A stretch of 64,000 nt of DNA from Adiantum capillus-veneris (GCA_014529385.2 CM043953.1:91143842-91207841); one strand, 5' to 3'. Numbered from the stretch's first letter, positions 1 through 11,040 are shown. Program-made: numbers and translations. The notes: generated by a model from the sequence alone, not told the origin.

Positions 1-1287
1 GTCAACAGAGAACAAACAAATATAAATGTTGAGGTTTAGAGGAGGAGTAGGTCCTATCGACCTTCATGCATGCCATCTAGCTCTACAATGCTTTATGTTA
101 GGAATGACATATCAATGCATAATGCAAACAAAAGGCACACCTGTAAAGAAGCATGATGCTCTCACATTTTCTAGCAAGCACTTTCATGTAGTCTTCCAGC
201 TCTGTATTGCTCTTGTAAGAGAACTGCGACTCTGAACCGTAGCAAGAGATTTAACTGTTATCCCAGCATGAAAACAAATCTAGGCAATAGCTTCAATGTC
301 AAACCAAGCAAGTAAACTTAAAAGCACTACAGGCATCAGCATCAGCTTACTTGATTGGCTGACTGGACGTAAATCTTTCCGCATAGTTAATCTCAGACTA
401 TCACTAAGCTCCGCTGCTTTTTGTCCAAAACAGAAGTCTGCAGTGAAAGTAAAGAACCTAAGACAAGGGCAACCCACCAACGAGAACCAGGGCCCAAATT
501 ATGTCAACAAATCAGGCATGCATCTTTCACACTTCATAAATATGAGCATAAGTATGTTGCACCCTGCAGGTTCATAGAGCATCTTAACCAGCTTCCATGA
601 GCTTTGCTTTCATTTCAGTCCCTCCTCTTGGTTGATAACAAAGGCTGCTCCTGATACTGGCTGTCTTAAGCATTATGTAGAAGCTTTATGACTTCACTTT
701 ACTGTTTAAAGTCCCACCATGTGCAAGAAAAAAACTGGAAATTTCGCAAAGTGAGGGAAAATTTCTCTCTCAGTAGCAATACGTTCAGGATCTACTGAAG
801 GCCTTGGCATAAGGATTGTAAGCCTGTCTTTTATCCTGTGGAACATACTGTAAAAGTTTTAGCTGTGGATGACTTCCAAGAATTGGTAAAAGCTTCTCAC
901 TACAAGAAGTGTGTCACTAAAGCTAACCTGATTGCTGAGACCAAGGCAGTTTTGTGACCTGCTCTTGGTTTTGAACCTGGGTTTAAGATTCAGTCCAGAT
1001 TCCATAAAACTCGTTAGCAAGCACGATCGAGGACCCTAAAGGTATTTTCCAGATCCTCGTTTATCTTTTCCCGGTTGATAAAACAGTGGCTACATATTTC
1101 CATGCACATGAGCGTTCCAAAGGTCACAATCAAACAGACCCAACGGAAAGATTATAGATCAATGGAAAGCCAAGTAAGAGGCGAAAAATTATACACCAAC
1201 AATCAAGGTGGCGGATATGAAGAATGAAAAGGGAAAACTCCATAGGAGAGTAATGCTTATCCAAGTGAGCACGACAACGACAGAGAA
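1..1287. other. no recognised gene
   Basis: I see no domain, RNA gene or repeat that I can name here. The minus-strand reading at 280-480 is a 66-codon frame without a recognisable motif. Short exons of an intron-containing gene cannot be excluded by eye. Confidence 0.5.
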
Positions 1288-1369
1288 CAATGACATCTGG
1301 CCCCAAAATTGAAGGCCCACTGCATGTACAATGACATCTGGCCCCAAAACTGAAGGCCCACTGAATGTA
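1288..1369. repeat. 41-bp tandem duplication
   Basis: Two head-to-tail 41-bp units (1288-1328 and 1329-1369) differ at only two positions. Each begins CAATGACATCTGGCCCC. The unit length is not a multiple of three and no coding frame is evident. Confidence 0.9.
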
Positions 1370-1656
1370 CTTTTTGTGTTGCTGTAGAAGAACAAGCGCA
1401 GGCTACCCATAACCTACACCAAGTATGGAGCTCTAACCAATTCATTATCAAGAAGCCAGTAGTGCAAGAATGCTCTTCACCCAAGATATGCGAGCAAAGA
1501 ACCTTCCATGTCAAGGTTGGGTCTCATACCCATACTTCTGTATTTTAATCAATACGTAGTTGTATTGATTACATGCCATAGCATTTGATCTTCCGATTTG
1601 ATCTTTAGTTATTAAGATTCAATGGCACAATTTCCAATAACTACAATACGTGATAA

Positions 1657-2657
1657 GTGAGAAATAACAGAAACTGTACTTGCAGAAAGGGTTTGACCAA
1701 GCTCTTGAAAGAAGACAAATCGGGTGATGGAAAGCATAAAGCATTCTCGGAAGAAAAGGAAATCAATGGACTTCCCCGGTTTTTTGGACTGGAAGTCAAC
1801 TTTCAAGTTGGTGAGCAAATCCAAGAAGCATGTTCGTTTCAAGGATGACCTAGATCTTCAGAGAGTTCCGACAGTTCGTCGTCCTCTAGTTCCAAAGAAG
1901 ACAAGAAAAAGAGGAAGAGGCAGAGAAAAAGACAGAAAAGCAAGAAAAGCAGATTTTTGAAGAAGTCTAGTAGAAGGCACAGGGAGCCGTCTAGCAGTTC
2001 AGCGGAAGAGATTTCATCTTCTGCTAACATAGTGAACACATGGACAAGAAGACCAAGGATGGGGGTCAAGCAGTCAAGTTTGACACATTTTCAGGCTACC
2101 AAGACACCATCGAGCCCTTGAATTCATACAAAAGTTTGATGTTGCCTTCTTGGGAGGTCGTTTCTTGGAACGCTCCAAGGTGCGAAGGGCGGCATCTCAC
2201 TTGAAAGGAAACATCCAAACATGGTGTTCTACTCTGCTGTTGCATGGAGAAGCACCTAAGCAGTGGGTAAAATTCAAGAGAATTTTCAATTCTGCCTAGA
2301 TAACGGAAGAATATGATGTCATCACGGCTTGCCACTATCTAAGAATGACTAAGAAAGACGCTTTGGATGACTACTGCCACAAATTTTGGGACACCTATTT
2401 GCCAATGTTCTTGTTTTGAGGGACACTTTAAAGTACCAGATTGAGCAGTTTTGTTGTGGATTGCCAAAAGAGATTTGACGCTATTTTCTACAACAAAAGT
2501 TGATCCCATTCAGAGACTTATGGGACATGCCAAGCAAGGTTTTGGTATGCATGCGAGCCCATTGACCTATCCTACGGACAAGCCAATGTCCACCTCAACA
2601 CGGCAAGAGTCTTCCAAGGAACATAAAGAACCAAGGGAACCAATTGAGAGTTCATAG
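1657..2657 (+). pseudogene. degraded Ty3/gypsy gag (family A, copy 1)
   Basis: Gag is the capsid polyprotein that packages retrotransposon RNA. This copy is broken across several frames. A basic segment near 1740-1840 reads DFPGFLDWKS and KSKKHVRF, matching DFPGYLGQQS and KQKKHVRF in the second gag of this window (5625-7198). Further on (about 2090-2430), pieces with WCSTLLLHGE and LRMTKKDALDDYC match WWSTLLLNKKEPL and LRMTKKDTLDAYC there, which is the retrotransposon gag capsid region. Several stops and frameshifts are present. No zinc knuckle remains, because the sequence jumps near 2660 to the region that normally follows integrase. No 5' LTR is visible upstream, so the copy is also 5'-truncated. 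Confidence 0.8.
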
Positions 2658-3675
2658 AAGGATTCTGAAGAAGTAAATGGGATGGAGGAGGAGAATATCA
2701 CAAATTCTCTTCAGTTTGAGCTATACCTTGAGGCTTTTGGATTTTTAGCAATGTCTATGTCAAAAGTTACCAATGAATCCGCAGGCTGAATTTGGTACAA
2801 TGCGAACTGCTCAAGAGGGGAGTTGCTCCACTCCTTTGTCACAGATTACCTAGATTGAATAAAGTCGATAATTTCTCTTTGAGATTTTAGGGGTACTAAA
2901 AGTATTTTGCGGAATGACTTTATGAACAAATGTACATAATTTCCTTGATTAAAACATGTGCTCTTTCATGTGTGTGTTGTTAGAGACATGTAGAGAAAGA
3001 TGAAATGTCTACAGCATTTTGTATGATGAATGATTTGAACTTAGTGCATTTTGACATCTGCTAGAGATCAGAGAGATATGCATGTGATGGCTAAGTGAAT
3101 GAGAACTGAATGTGAACCGAATGAGATTCTAGTGCATCAAGATGTCTATCTGGATGAGATAACTGGATACTGTTGTGAGTGCATCAAGAGTTCCAGAAGG
3201 ATGAGATAGTTGCACACTGATCTAGGTGCATCAAGAGTTCTGAACGAAATGAGATGGCTATATTGAATGATTGAAACACGGTGTTCAATGTGAACTAAGT
3301 GTGTGATTTTGTGAATTGCATGCTATGTGGATGTATTGTCTAGTGGGGATGGTCATGGGCATGGTTTGCTTGATTGAAATGTGAAAAGAAAGAATATGGA
3401 TCTGATAGTAACAAGATTTAGTGGATCAAGACATCCATAAACAGATCACCGCGATCTGGATGTGATTGCTAAATGGTTACAATGATCATGATTTGTATCT
3501 GAGACCCTCGACACAAATGTGATCGATCAGTGATTGATGTCTTTGTAGAAGCGTTGGATTTGTGGAGTCTTGTGCATGGGTACATCAAGTCAGTGTCTAC
3601 TCAAGAAAGTTTCTGTTCTTTGGCTATTTTGCAAGTGTAATTGAGGGCAATTACAACTCTTTCAAGAGGGGGGAA
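2658..3675 (+). other. 3' internal region of family A copy 1, pol deleted
   Basis: From about 2660 the sequence aligns with 10960-11639 of the larger element: the chromodomain tail (GGAGGAGGAG, then a leucine-rich end), a shared stretch GGGGAGT(C/T)GCTCCACTCC, and the 3' untranslated region. Protease, reverse transcriptase, RNase H and integrase (several kb) are absent between gag and this point. The polypurine tract AAGAGGGGGG lies at about 3664-3673, immediately before the LTR at 3676. Confidence 0.75.
3070..3290. repeat. imperfect short tandem repeats in element 3' region
   Basis: The phrase GTGCATCAAGA followed by GATGAGAT-like text recurs about every 60 bases. This array is missing from, or much shorter in, the corresponding part of the second copy (11220-11400), so it probably expanded after the copies separated. 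Confidence 0.5.
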
Positions 3676-4253
3676 TGTCATAGAGTGATGATGTGGCGTG
3701 TCCAATTGGAAAGAGAGAGAACTGGCCGAGAGGACAAGAAAATTCAATCCAAAAGATTGGCCAAGGGGCCTTAGGGTTTAGAAATTAAAATCCTAACCCT
3801 ACAAACTTATGCAGCACCGACCGAGGGGCCTAAAGCCTAAAATAACCAAAGCTTGAAGTCTGGGGCTGATTTCTCGCAAATTGCGCTGACGGATGATGTG
3901 GCAAGCTGTACGGATTTCTGCGATTTGCGTTGGTTGTTTGGGTCCCTTTTTGTGCGAGTCTTTGAGAGCATATGCTTTTGGGAGTATGTGCTTTTAGAAC
4001 TAATGCTTTTGGGCATCCCTTGTAAGTTTAAAAGAGCCCTTTGGACCACTCCTCAAAGAACTATGCGAAAAGCAATAATAATGAAATACCAAAAGAAGCG
4101 ACAGTCTTTTGGGCTAGTCCGTTTTGGCTCGAAACTCCGCCATGCCGTGTCGACTCTCCTTCTCAATCTCTATTCAAGTTCAATTCAGTTATTTGCAATT
4201 TGTATTCGTGTGTTGCTATTGATTTCTCGCTTGGAGTGTCCAAGCCTGTAATA
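3676..4253 (+). repeat. LTR a of Ty3/gypsy family A
   Basis: It starts TGTCATAGAGTGATGATGTGGC directly after a polypurine tract and ends with GGAGTGTCCAAGCCTGTAATA, the same end motif as the other family LTRs (GTCCAAGTCTGTTACA). The first part is clearly related to 4694-4930. It is well diverged from LTRs c and d. The 132-codon open frame inside it is chance coding in LTR sequence. Confidence 0.75.
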
Positions 4254-4261
4254 ATGACTCG

Positions 4262-4572
4262 TCGGCCTCTTTAAAAGCATCGACCCTCGAGGAGAGGAAC
4301 TGATAGACCAACTCTTGCATGCGTTGGTCTCTCTAGGCCTCACGCTCTTGCTCTATAGCTACCCTCTTTTCTTCAGTAGCTAGACATAAAGCTTCGTGTT
4401 CCCTCTCTAAAGCCATTCTTTCCCTTTCAGCTGCCGCCCATTGAGCCTCTTGTAGCATCATCTCCATCGTAGACTTCATCAAAGTCTCCAAAGAGGTTGG
4501 CGCAATCCGTGGTGTAGATGATGGGAATGGAGGAGGATCCGGTAACGGTCCTCTTGGTGTAGGAGCTTCAAT
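4262..4572 (-). pseudogene. coiled-coil, gag-like fragment
   Basis: Read on the minus strand, this is open for about 100 codons with a single TAG. It begins with a proline-rich stretch (TPRGPLPDPPPFPSSTPR) followed by a charged helix rich in Glu, Arg and Ala (EAQWAAAERER, then ALEREHEALC and VAIEQERE). Such helices are common near the N-terminus of plant gypsy Gag proteins, but I see no diagnostic motif, so the origin is inferred. It sits between two LTRs of the opposite orientation and looks like a foreign piece. Confidence 0.4.
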
Positions 4573-4693
4573 TCTTAGTACTTGGTATTGCTTGCAATCT
4601 GCGTTTAAGAAGGCTTTTCTCTACCCAAGCTCAACTCCTATGTGCGGGTGCATCCCATGGTGGACTTGAGCTCACACCAAGGCTTCTTTTTTT

Positions 4694-4930
4694 TGTCACG
4701 AAGTGATGATGTGGCATGCCCAACTAGCAGAGAAATGGCCGAGTGGACAAGAGAAACTTAACCCAAGAAAACTTGGAAGGACTTGTGGCTGAGTGGGCTA
4801 AAAAGGGGTTAGGATTTTAAAATCCTAACCCTCCAACTTGAAAAACTTGTGTAGCACCGGCCGAGGGGCCTAAAACCTTAAAAATCGAAAACTTTATCTC
4901 TGAAGCTCATTTTCGTAAATCGCGTTGGCG
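4694..4930 (+). repeat. truncated LTR b of family A
   Basis: It begins TGTCACGAAGTGATGATGTGGCATG and follows LTR a (3676 on) closely for about 230 bp, including CCGAGGGGCCTAAA and AAAATCCTAACCCT. It then breaks off and continues directly into the last 60 bases of an element internal region. The rest of this LTR and nearly all of its internal region are deleted. Confidence 0.75.
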
Positions 4931-4993
4931 GCCTTTGTCTGTTTTTGCAGGCGTAATCGAGGGTGATTACAATTCTTTCAAGAGGGGGGTATG
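4931..4993 (+). other. orphan internal 3' end with polypurine tract
   Basis: These 63 bases match 11577-11639, the internal sequence just before the 3' LTR of the main element: GTAATCGAGGGTGATTACAA, then TTTCAAGAGGGGGG. The LTR at 4994 is therefore the 3' LTR of a vanished upstream copy as well as the 5' LTR of the element downstream. Confidence 0.8.
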
Positions 4994-5560
4994 TGTCACA
5001 AATGGGTGACGTGGCATGTCTGTCAGCAGAGCGCACACACACCCTCCCAGGCAACAGAGGATTCCGGAAAGCACACTAAAATGCTGACGTGGCAGGCCCG
5101 CAGTTTGCGGCAGAAAAAACGGAAATCTGTTGACGTGGCATGCTGTATGGAATTCTGCGTTTTACGTTGGGAAAAAGCAGCAAGAAAAGCTTACGCAATT
5201 TTTGAGGAGATTTTGGGGGAAAACTTGCTATATTTCTTTTTTAAGCCTAGTTTAAGAGGCATGGGGCTCTGCTTTTAGCAACCCTTGTAACCTTTATTAA
5301 GAACACAAGGGGGCTCCCTCTGGAGAGCATCTGGACGAAGAGTAAGAGAGAGAGCACCGGCGGGAGTTGTACTTTGCTCGAACATTAATATAAAAAGAAA
5401 TACCCAAAGGGGCGCCAATCTTTGGGGCCAATAGCTCTTGGCACGGAACTCCGCCGGGCCGTGTCGAATCAAGTGTGAATTGTGAATTGTGAATTGTTTT
5501 GAAGTGAATTCCTGTCGTGTCGCAGTAGATTCTTGACTTGGAGTGTCCAAGTCTGTTACA
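4994..5560 (+). repeat. 5' LTR (c) of family A copy 2
   Basis: A 567-bp LTR that begins TGTCACAAATGGG and ends GTCTGTTACA (TG...CA). A TATAAAA box lies near 5389-5395, in the middle of the LTR where U3 would meet R. The upstream part carries repeated TGACGTGGC motifs. It is followed by the primer-binding site. A GTGAATTGT motif is tandemly repeated near 5475-5497. Confidence 0.9.
5007..5139 (+). promoter_or_regulatory. three TGACGTGGC bZIP-type sites in LTR c
   Basis: The exact 9-mer TGACGTGGC occurs at 5007-5015, 5085-5093 and 5131-5139. ACGTGGC is the core of the plant ABRE/G-box class bound by bZIP factors, and TGACG is the TGA-factor core. The position upstream of the LTR TATA box fits an enhancer role, which is inferred. 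The 3' LTR keeps two (11653-11661 and 11766-11774); its middle site has changed to TAACGTGGT. Confidence 0.6.
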
Positions 5561-5561
5561 A

Positions 5562-5573
5562 TGGTATCAGAGC
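5562..5573 (+). other. primer-binding site, initiator Met-tRNA type
   Basis: TGGTATCAGAGC starts one base after the end of the 5' LTR. This is the standard plant LTR-retrotransposon primer site, complementary to the 3' end of initiator Met-tRNA. Confidence 0.92.
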
Positions 5574-5624
5574 ACGGCCGATTTCTCTTCTACCGGGAAA
5601 TCCGATCCTTTTTACGTGGCACTT

Positions 5625-7198
5625 ATGGATTAAGACAGAGATCAGTCGACTTCCTCTACATCTGGAGATGCGGGAAGAGATCACGAAGAAGATTCTCACG
5701 AGGAGTATGGCCCACCTCGGCCTACTCAGGCGGAGATTGAAGAGATGGAGCGTCGACGATTGATTGACGATGCAACAAAGATGATGATAAATTTTGCGAA
5801 GGACCTGAAATTTGCAAACTTTATGACCCAGACCTCCTTCGACGAGGTGCACTCACAGTGGCGGCAAACCACAAAACCACCCCTCAAACCGGCACTCAAG
5901 AAACCTCCTACTCCAAGAATGTTTACAGAGCAAGAATTAGAAGAGGTGGTTGATACACGGATTTCTCAACTTTTTGACGCACAGAACAAAGCTGAAAAGC
6001 ACGACAAAAAGCAGAAGAAAGGAACTGACTTCCCGGGTTATTTGGGTCAACAATCTGCTTTTGCCTTCGCAAGAAAGCAGAAAAAGCATGTCAGATTTGG
6101 AGGAGTATCCAGTTCTTCTTCTTCTTCTTCTTCTTCTTCTAACAGTTCTTCTAGCTCTTCTGACACGAGCGAAGAAGACAGAAAATGGAAAAAGCGAAGC
6201 AAAAAGCAAAGCTTTCAAAAAGGGCAAGAAAAAGGCAAAAAAGCCTAGATTTCGCCCAGTTTCTGACAGTTCTACAGAGGACTCGTCTTCAGACAGTTCG
6301 GACTCAGATGATCACAGATTCTATGCAAAGAAGAAGAATTTCTATAAAGCCAACCAGTATGACTTTCTGGAAGATAAAAGCAAGAAAGTCCGAGAATTTA
6401 AAGAATGTGGACAATCAATTAAATTTGACACGTTTTCTAATTTTTCGAGATGCTTCGAAGGCTTTGGCCTTCATACAACAGTTTGACATAGCTTTCTTTG
6501 AAGGACATTACTCAGAGCACTCCAAGATTCGGAGGGCTACCTCTTACTTCACGGGAAATGCTCGAACTTGGTGGTCCACTCTTCTATTGAACAAGAAAGA
6601 GCCACTTTAACGGCTGAAACTTAAAAGGCTTTTTATTTCTTCATGGCTGACTCGAGAGTACGAGCACAACAGACGAACTACTTGGAACCATCTTCGGATG
6701 ACCAAGAAAGATACATTGGACGCATATTGCGAGAAATTCTCGAGCTCTTTTCTACCATCTTCTTCATTTAAGAATATCTCGTTCAAAGAACAGATTGAGC
6801 GGTTTACCTTGGGACTTCCTACAGAGATCCGAGATCACTGCTTATAGCAAAAGTCAGATTCCATTCAGAAACTCATGAGTCATGCAAAACGGGGTTTTGC
6901 CATTCATTCAGGCACTTTGACCTACCCCACAAATGAAATCATGACGCAAAGGACCGAACAGACTTCGAACAATGAAAGTAGAAAGAAGAAGAGCAACCCA
7001 GAAAAGAAAGAAAAGGATGCACGACCCCATCTCACTCTTCAAGAGAGGGTCAGCTATATCAAAGAGGGAAAGTGCCTTGGATGCGGGGAAACTGGGCACA
7101 TCTCCGTGAAGTGCCCTAAAAAGGCACCAAATGAACAGGATGAAGAAAGGTCAGAGAGTTCGAAAGCAGCTGAGGAACGTGGCAGAAAAGGCAGATGA
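5625..7198 (+). pseudogene. Ty3/gypsy gag (family A copy 2)
   Basis: Encodes the capsid/nucleocapsid polyprotein. The frame appears to begin at ATG 5625, but codon 3 is TAA; downstream the same frame gives a helical acidic N-terminus (RPTQAEIEEMERRRLIDD). A serine run encoded by TCT/TTC repeats covers about 6112-6160. The frame then shifts near 6245 and 6440. The capsid region (about 6450-6850) has WWSTLLLN and LRMTKKDTLDAYCEKF, with in-frame stops. The last part (6875-7198) is open and includes a zinc knuckle CLGCGETGHISVKC, a perfect CX2CX4HX4C nucleocapsid motif, followed by a lysine- and glutamate-rich tail. Confidence 0.85.
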
Positions 7199-7261
7199 AA
7201 GCAGAACTAGTACCACATTGCGTGGGGCCCGAACCGAATCAAATGAATGAAAGTACAAAAC

Positions 7262-7634
7262 TTTGCCGCTTTTAGGGCAAAGTGAAAGATCAGGAAGCAC
7301 TCTTTTTCTTGGATGAAGGAGCCAAGGCCAACTTCTTTTCACTTGAATTGGCAGCTCGATTTGGAATTAGGCCCGACAGGCTGAGGCCACAGGCGGAGTT
7401 AGTTCTAGCGGCACACGGACGGGATGTTGCCAATTACACCGATCATTGGCAAACTTCGTTTGCAATGTCAGGGGTTGTTTAGGGCACGAGAATTTCTACA
7501 TAATTCCCTTGGGAGGTTGTGATGTCCTACTCGACATCCCTTGGTACCTGTCACGTGACACAATCCAACCCTATGTGTCCGTGGACAAGCTACAGCACGA
7601 CAAGGGTTCAGTTAGTCCAATCAGTATAGATTAG
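7262..7634 (+). pseudogene. retropepsin-like protease, family A copy 2
   Basis: Aspartic protease domain of a gypsy polyprotein, which would cleave Gag-Pol. The active-site segment reads FFLDEGAKANFFSLELAARF; functional copies have D-S/T-G-A, so the second position is altered to Glu. The downstream flap/Leu-rich part reads GCDVLLDIPWYLSRD, equivalent to the usual CDVLLGMPWL motif. A TAG near 7480 separates the two halves. The frame ends at an abrupt change to non-coding sequence near 7640. Confidence 0.75.
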
Positions 7635-7639
7635 AAGTG

Positions 7640-8700
7640 TTCTGGCACTTTTGTGAGTCTGTTAGCAGACTGTGCATGCCCAGGCACTTAGTGTAGATGC
7701 ATATCCTCTGGTTGCACACAGCATGATCATCAGCATTCCCATCAGAACCCTTCAGGGGAATTTTCCAGTGCATTTAGCCTATTTTTGACATTTTTCACTT
7801 ATTATTTTTAAGTGACTTTTGTTGGAAAGTAGGTAGGGCAAATTGAGTAAGTTTGTACATAAGCAAACATAGACTAGCACTAATTGGCAGAAGAGGCAGC
7901 AGGAGCACCTTGCTCAACAGGCAACTTCTCAGCAAGACCAACACCCGCAGCAGCCTAGCGTTTTCTCTCCACAGAAGACCTAGCGTTTTTGCATCAGATC
8001 AGCCCTGGCGTTTTGTGCAAAGCAGATCAGCCGCAACGTCATCACGACACAGCAGATCAGCCTAGCATTTTGCATTTGTAGAACCACCGGCGACAGCAGG
8101 ACCAATTTCAGCCCTAGCGTTTTTGGTTTGTAGATCAACCTCAGCGTTTTTGCATATCATTGTGACAGAATCAGCCATAGGACCAGCGTTTTCAGTTTTC
8201 AGCCCTTAGACACCGCAGATCAAGTCCCGAACCTCGCAAATCTCACCTTCCCAGAGCAGTTTCTTGCCGCACAGTCAGATCCCGCAAGGTTTACAGTTTC
8301 AGCCCGGAAAACGCAGATTTCAGCATCTGCCTTTTCAGTGCATCGTCGTCGTCGACATCGTCACCGACATAGAGTCAAAATTCAGCAGATAAAGATTTGC
8401 AGACTTCAGCCTGTCTCGTCGTCGTCGACATCGTCGGCAAGTCCAAGCATTGTAGAGATTTGTGCAATCATAAGTAGACCACTCTCGCCATAGAGAGTGG
8501 GGCCTTCGGAGGAGGGTTTTACGTCTCTGGTGTCGTATTCTCTTCTCTATCTCTCAGTCTCATTCACTTTCACGCACAATGTCCATTCACTTTGTTCGTG
8601 TCCATTGCACTCTCTCATTAAGAACGGAAGGCTCTCCCTTCCATAAGAAAAAATAGGAACCTTGAGCACAATTCGGAGCACTCATCTTGAGCAAAGTTCA
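7640..8700. mobile_element. foreign insertion inside pol, possible solo LTR or SINE-like repeat
   Basis: About 1.05 kb of non-coding sequence separates the protease from the protease-RT linker (which resumes near 8715 with NNIVVDYRAEKATLTNEGH). It contains many copies of a phrase like CAGCCCTAGCGTTTT. A relative lies inverted at 12736-13125: the stretch TTTGTGCAATC...CTCGCCATAGAGAGTGGGG at about 8459-8505 matches the reverse complement of 12736-12780. I could not fix its exact ends or a target duplication. Confidence 0.55.
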
Positions 8701-8714
8701 TTCATTTCGCTGCA

Positions 8715-9240
8715 CCTTACAGTACCACAAGAACAACATTGTGGTTGACTATCGGGCCGAGAAAGCGACTTTGACAAATGAAGGGCACAGACATTGTACT
8801 TGATGAATTCAATTTCTTTTCTGGAAAGGATTGAATGATGATTGAAGGTCGAATATGTTTTGACCTTGAAAAAGAGCGCCAAGATTTTCTCCACACTCAT
8901 GCCGATTGCTGTTCAGAGGGTTATTTAGGCGAGTTGCCGCCAGCTCGTCCTGAGGATCATACCATTGATCTGATACCTAGAAATACACCACCGAACCGGC
9001 CACCTTACCGTGTGAGCCGAGCCCAGAGATACACTTTTTGGGACACTGTCTCAGCAGCAAGAGTGCAAATGGACCCGGCCAAGATAGAGACTATCCGTGA
9101 TTGGCCCGATTTGAAGAATGTCCATGAAGTTTGAAGCTTCTTGGGCTTATTTTCTTACTATCGGCAGTTCATCAGAAAGTTTGCAGAGGTTGCTTACCCC
9201 TTTGCATTTGTTAACATAGAAAGGAGTCCTCTCATGGGGA
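8715..9240 (+). pseudogene. reverse transcriptase with internal deletion
   Basis: The start of a gypsy RT is clear: GELPPARPEDHTIDLIPRN, then PPNRPPYRVSRAQ. The next residues jump near 9026 to RYTFWDTVSA and MDPAKIETIRDW, which in intact elements lie about 170 residues further on, after the catalytic palm. The YxDD catalytic motif is therefore missing. Then SFLGLFSYYRQFIRKFAEVA, the connection to RNase H, follows an in-frame stop near 9132. Confidence 0.85.
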
Positions 9241-9700
9241 CCCACAGAGGTGACTGCCTTTCAGAAATTGAAACAGAATTTGACTACACGACCAGTTGTG
9301 ACTTTGCCGGATTTGCAGAAGTCGTTTGAAGTATATTGTGATACTTGTGGTCGTAGTGCATGAAGGCCATGTCATTGCCTATGAGAGACGATTGTTTTCA
9401 AGGCCGGAATTGACAGGTACAGATACGTGAGAAAGAGCTTTTGGCGGTTATCCATGCTCTTACTCAGTGGCGTCATTACCTACTCAGAGCCGATTTTACG
9501 GTTTTCACAGATGGTTGGAGTTTACGCTGCGTCTTGTCACAGAAGCAGCTATCGGAAAAGCAAATGCGGTGGGCAAACATTTTGTCACACTTTTACTTGC
9601 GGATTGTCCATGTGCAAGGACAAAAGAAATTGGTGGTAGATACTTTGTCCCGGAAGCCATTGGTTCTGACTATTTCCGCGATACATCATAGAAGCTTCGA
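9241..9700 (+). pseudogene. RNase H domain, family A copy 2
   Basis: RNase H removes the RNA strand during reverse transcription. Recognisable pieces are TLPDLQKSFEVYCDTCG near 9300, then ELLAVIHALTQWRHYLLRAD and FTVFTDGWSLRCVL (9435-9530), and the end LSEKQMRWANILSHFYLRIV with DTLSRKPL. The canonical TDH is TDG here. Frameshifts occur around 9330-9440. Confidence 0.82.
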
Positions 9701-9739
9701 GGATATGGTCGGTCAGTACGCCACAGATACAGATTTTGC

Positions 9740-10870
9740 AAATGTATTCACTTGAATACAAAATGGGGAAGTGGTAGCAAAATATTCCATTCGGGATGGC
9801 TACTTGATGAAGAAAACAATGTTGTGCGTGACACAGCCGTTGAGGGAAAAGGTTCTAACCAAAGGCTATTGTCCACCTTTTATGGGTCACCGCGGCATTG
9901 TTACCACCTTGAACGGTGTGGAGAGATACTTTTGTTTGGCCGAGACTCAAGAAGGACCTGGACGATTTTGTACGCAGTTGCTTGGTATGCCAGAAGGCCA
10001 AGTTTTGACAGGCAAAAGCACAAGGATTGTTACAACCTTTATCCATACCCACTCGCCCCTCGAAAAGTATTGCAATGGATTTCATTTTTTGATCTCTCGA
10101 AAACACAGCGTGGGCACGAATGTTTATTGCCCAGATATTCAGATTACATGGCATGCCTGAGACGATTGTCTCCGACAGAGACCCCAGATTCACGAGTTTG
10201 TTTTGGAAGGCTATGTGGGAGAACATTGGTACACGGTTGCAGTTCTCATCATCGTTCCACCCGCAGACTGACGGGCAATTAGCGATTGCTAATTCAGTGG
10301 TATTGGATTTGTTGAAGTCTTCTTCTTTGAATCTGACGACTTCATGGAAAAAGGGTTTTTACCTTTGGTGGAATATGCCTACAAAAACACGATTAACTCT
10401 TTAATGGGAAAGGTGCCATCTGAGATTATTGAATTTGCTACAAAGGTTCCACCCTTCCTTAGTACGAAAGATAAGATATTTCTTTGAAGTCGACCAATTC
10501 ATGAGGGACTTGGACTTGGTCCGGAAGGCTTTGCAGAAACCTCAGAAAAAAGGCAGCAGATCGACATTGTCGCGATTTGAGATTGAGGAGAACGATTGGG
10601 TGCTCTTGCATTTTGAGAAGGTACGTCTAAGAAAGAAAAAGAGAAAGGAGCGGCTTTCTCGAAAGCTTAGCATGAGATACTATGGACCTTTCTAGATTTC
10701 CGAAAAGATAAATGATGTCTCCTTTAGACTGAAGCTACCCAACAGTTGGAGACTTCACAATGTTTTCATGTGAGTCTCTTGAAGCCTTTTAAAGGCGATG
10801 TACCCGATGATGGGGAGCCAGATGAGCAACCCGAATTGGAGGAAAACGAGCAGATACTCGTTCCAGGACA
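9740..10870 (+). pseudogene. integrase, family A copy 2
   Basis: Integrase inserts the DNA copy into the genome. The N-terminal zinc-binding region begins around 9780 (DGYLMKKTMLCVTQPLREKV, then GHRGIVTTL) and is frame-disrupted. The catalytic core end reads LHGMPETIVSDRDPRFTSLF, then FSSSFHPQTDGQ (10130-10275), with the second catalytic Asp visible; the final Glu of the DDE triad is replaced, the sequence after TDGQ reading LAIANS. The C-terminal domain is at 10560-10790 (ENDWVLLHFEKVRLRKKK, LSMRYYGPF, then INDVSFRLKLP). Confidence 0.85.
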
Positions 10871-11040
10871 GATATTTGCACACAGAAAGATAGAAACATA
10901 AAAGGTAAAGCGAAAAGACGGTTCTTGGTTCAATTCAAGACCTACTTTGCATTGGATGCGAAGTGAATGGAGGAGGAGGACCTGGCAGATACTCCTCGGA
11001 TTGTGAATCTTTACCTCGAAGCATTTAGTTTAGCATAGTC
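10871..11040 (+). pseudogene. chromodomain-like C-terminal tail
   Basis: After integrase, a degraded segment gives RFLVQFKTYFALDAK and EEEDLADTPRIVNLYLEAF in one frame, resembling the chromodomain end of plant chromoviruses (a positively charged strand followed by an acidic EEDL helix). Two stops interrupt it. This is similarity by eye only. The same segment is present in copy 1 near 2670-2750. Confidence 0.5.

Noticed and set aside
3853-4251. 132-codon frame
   Set aside because: Lies entirely inside LTR a of family A and is not kept in the other LTR copies.
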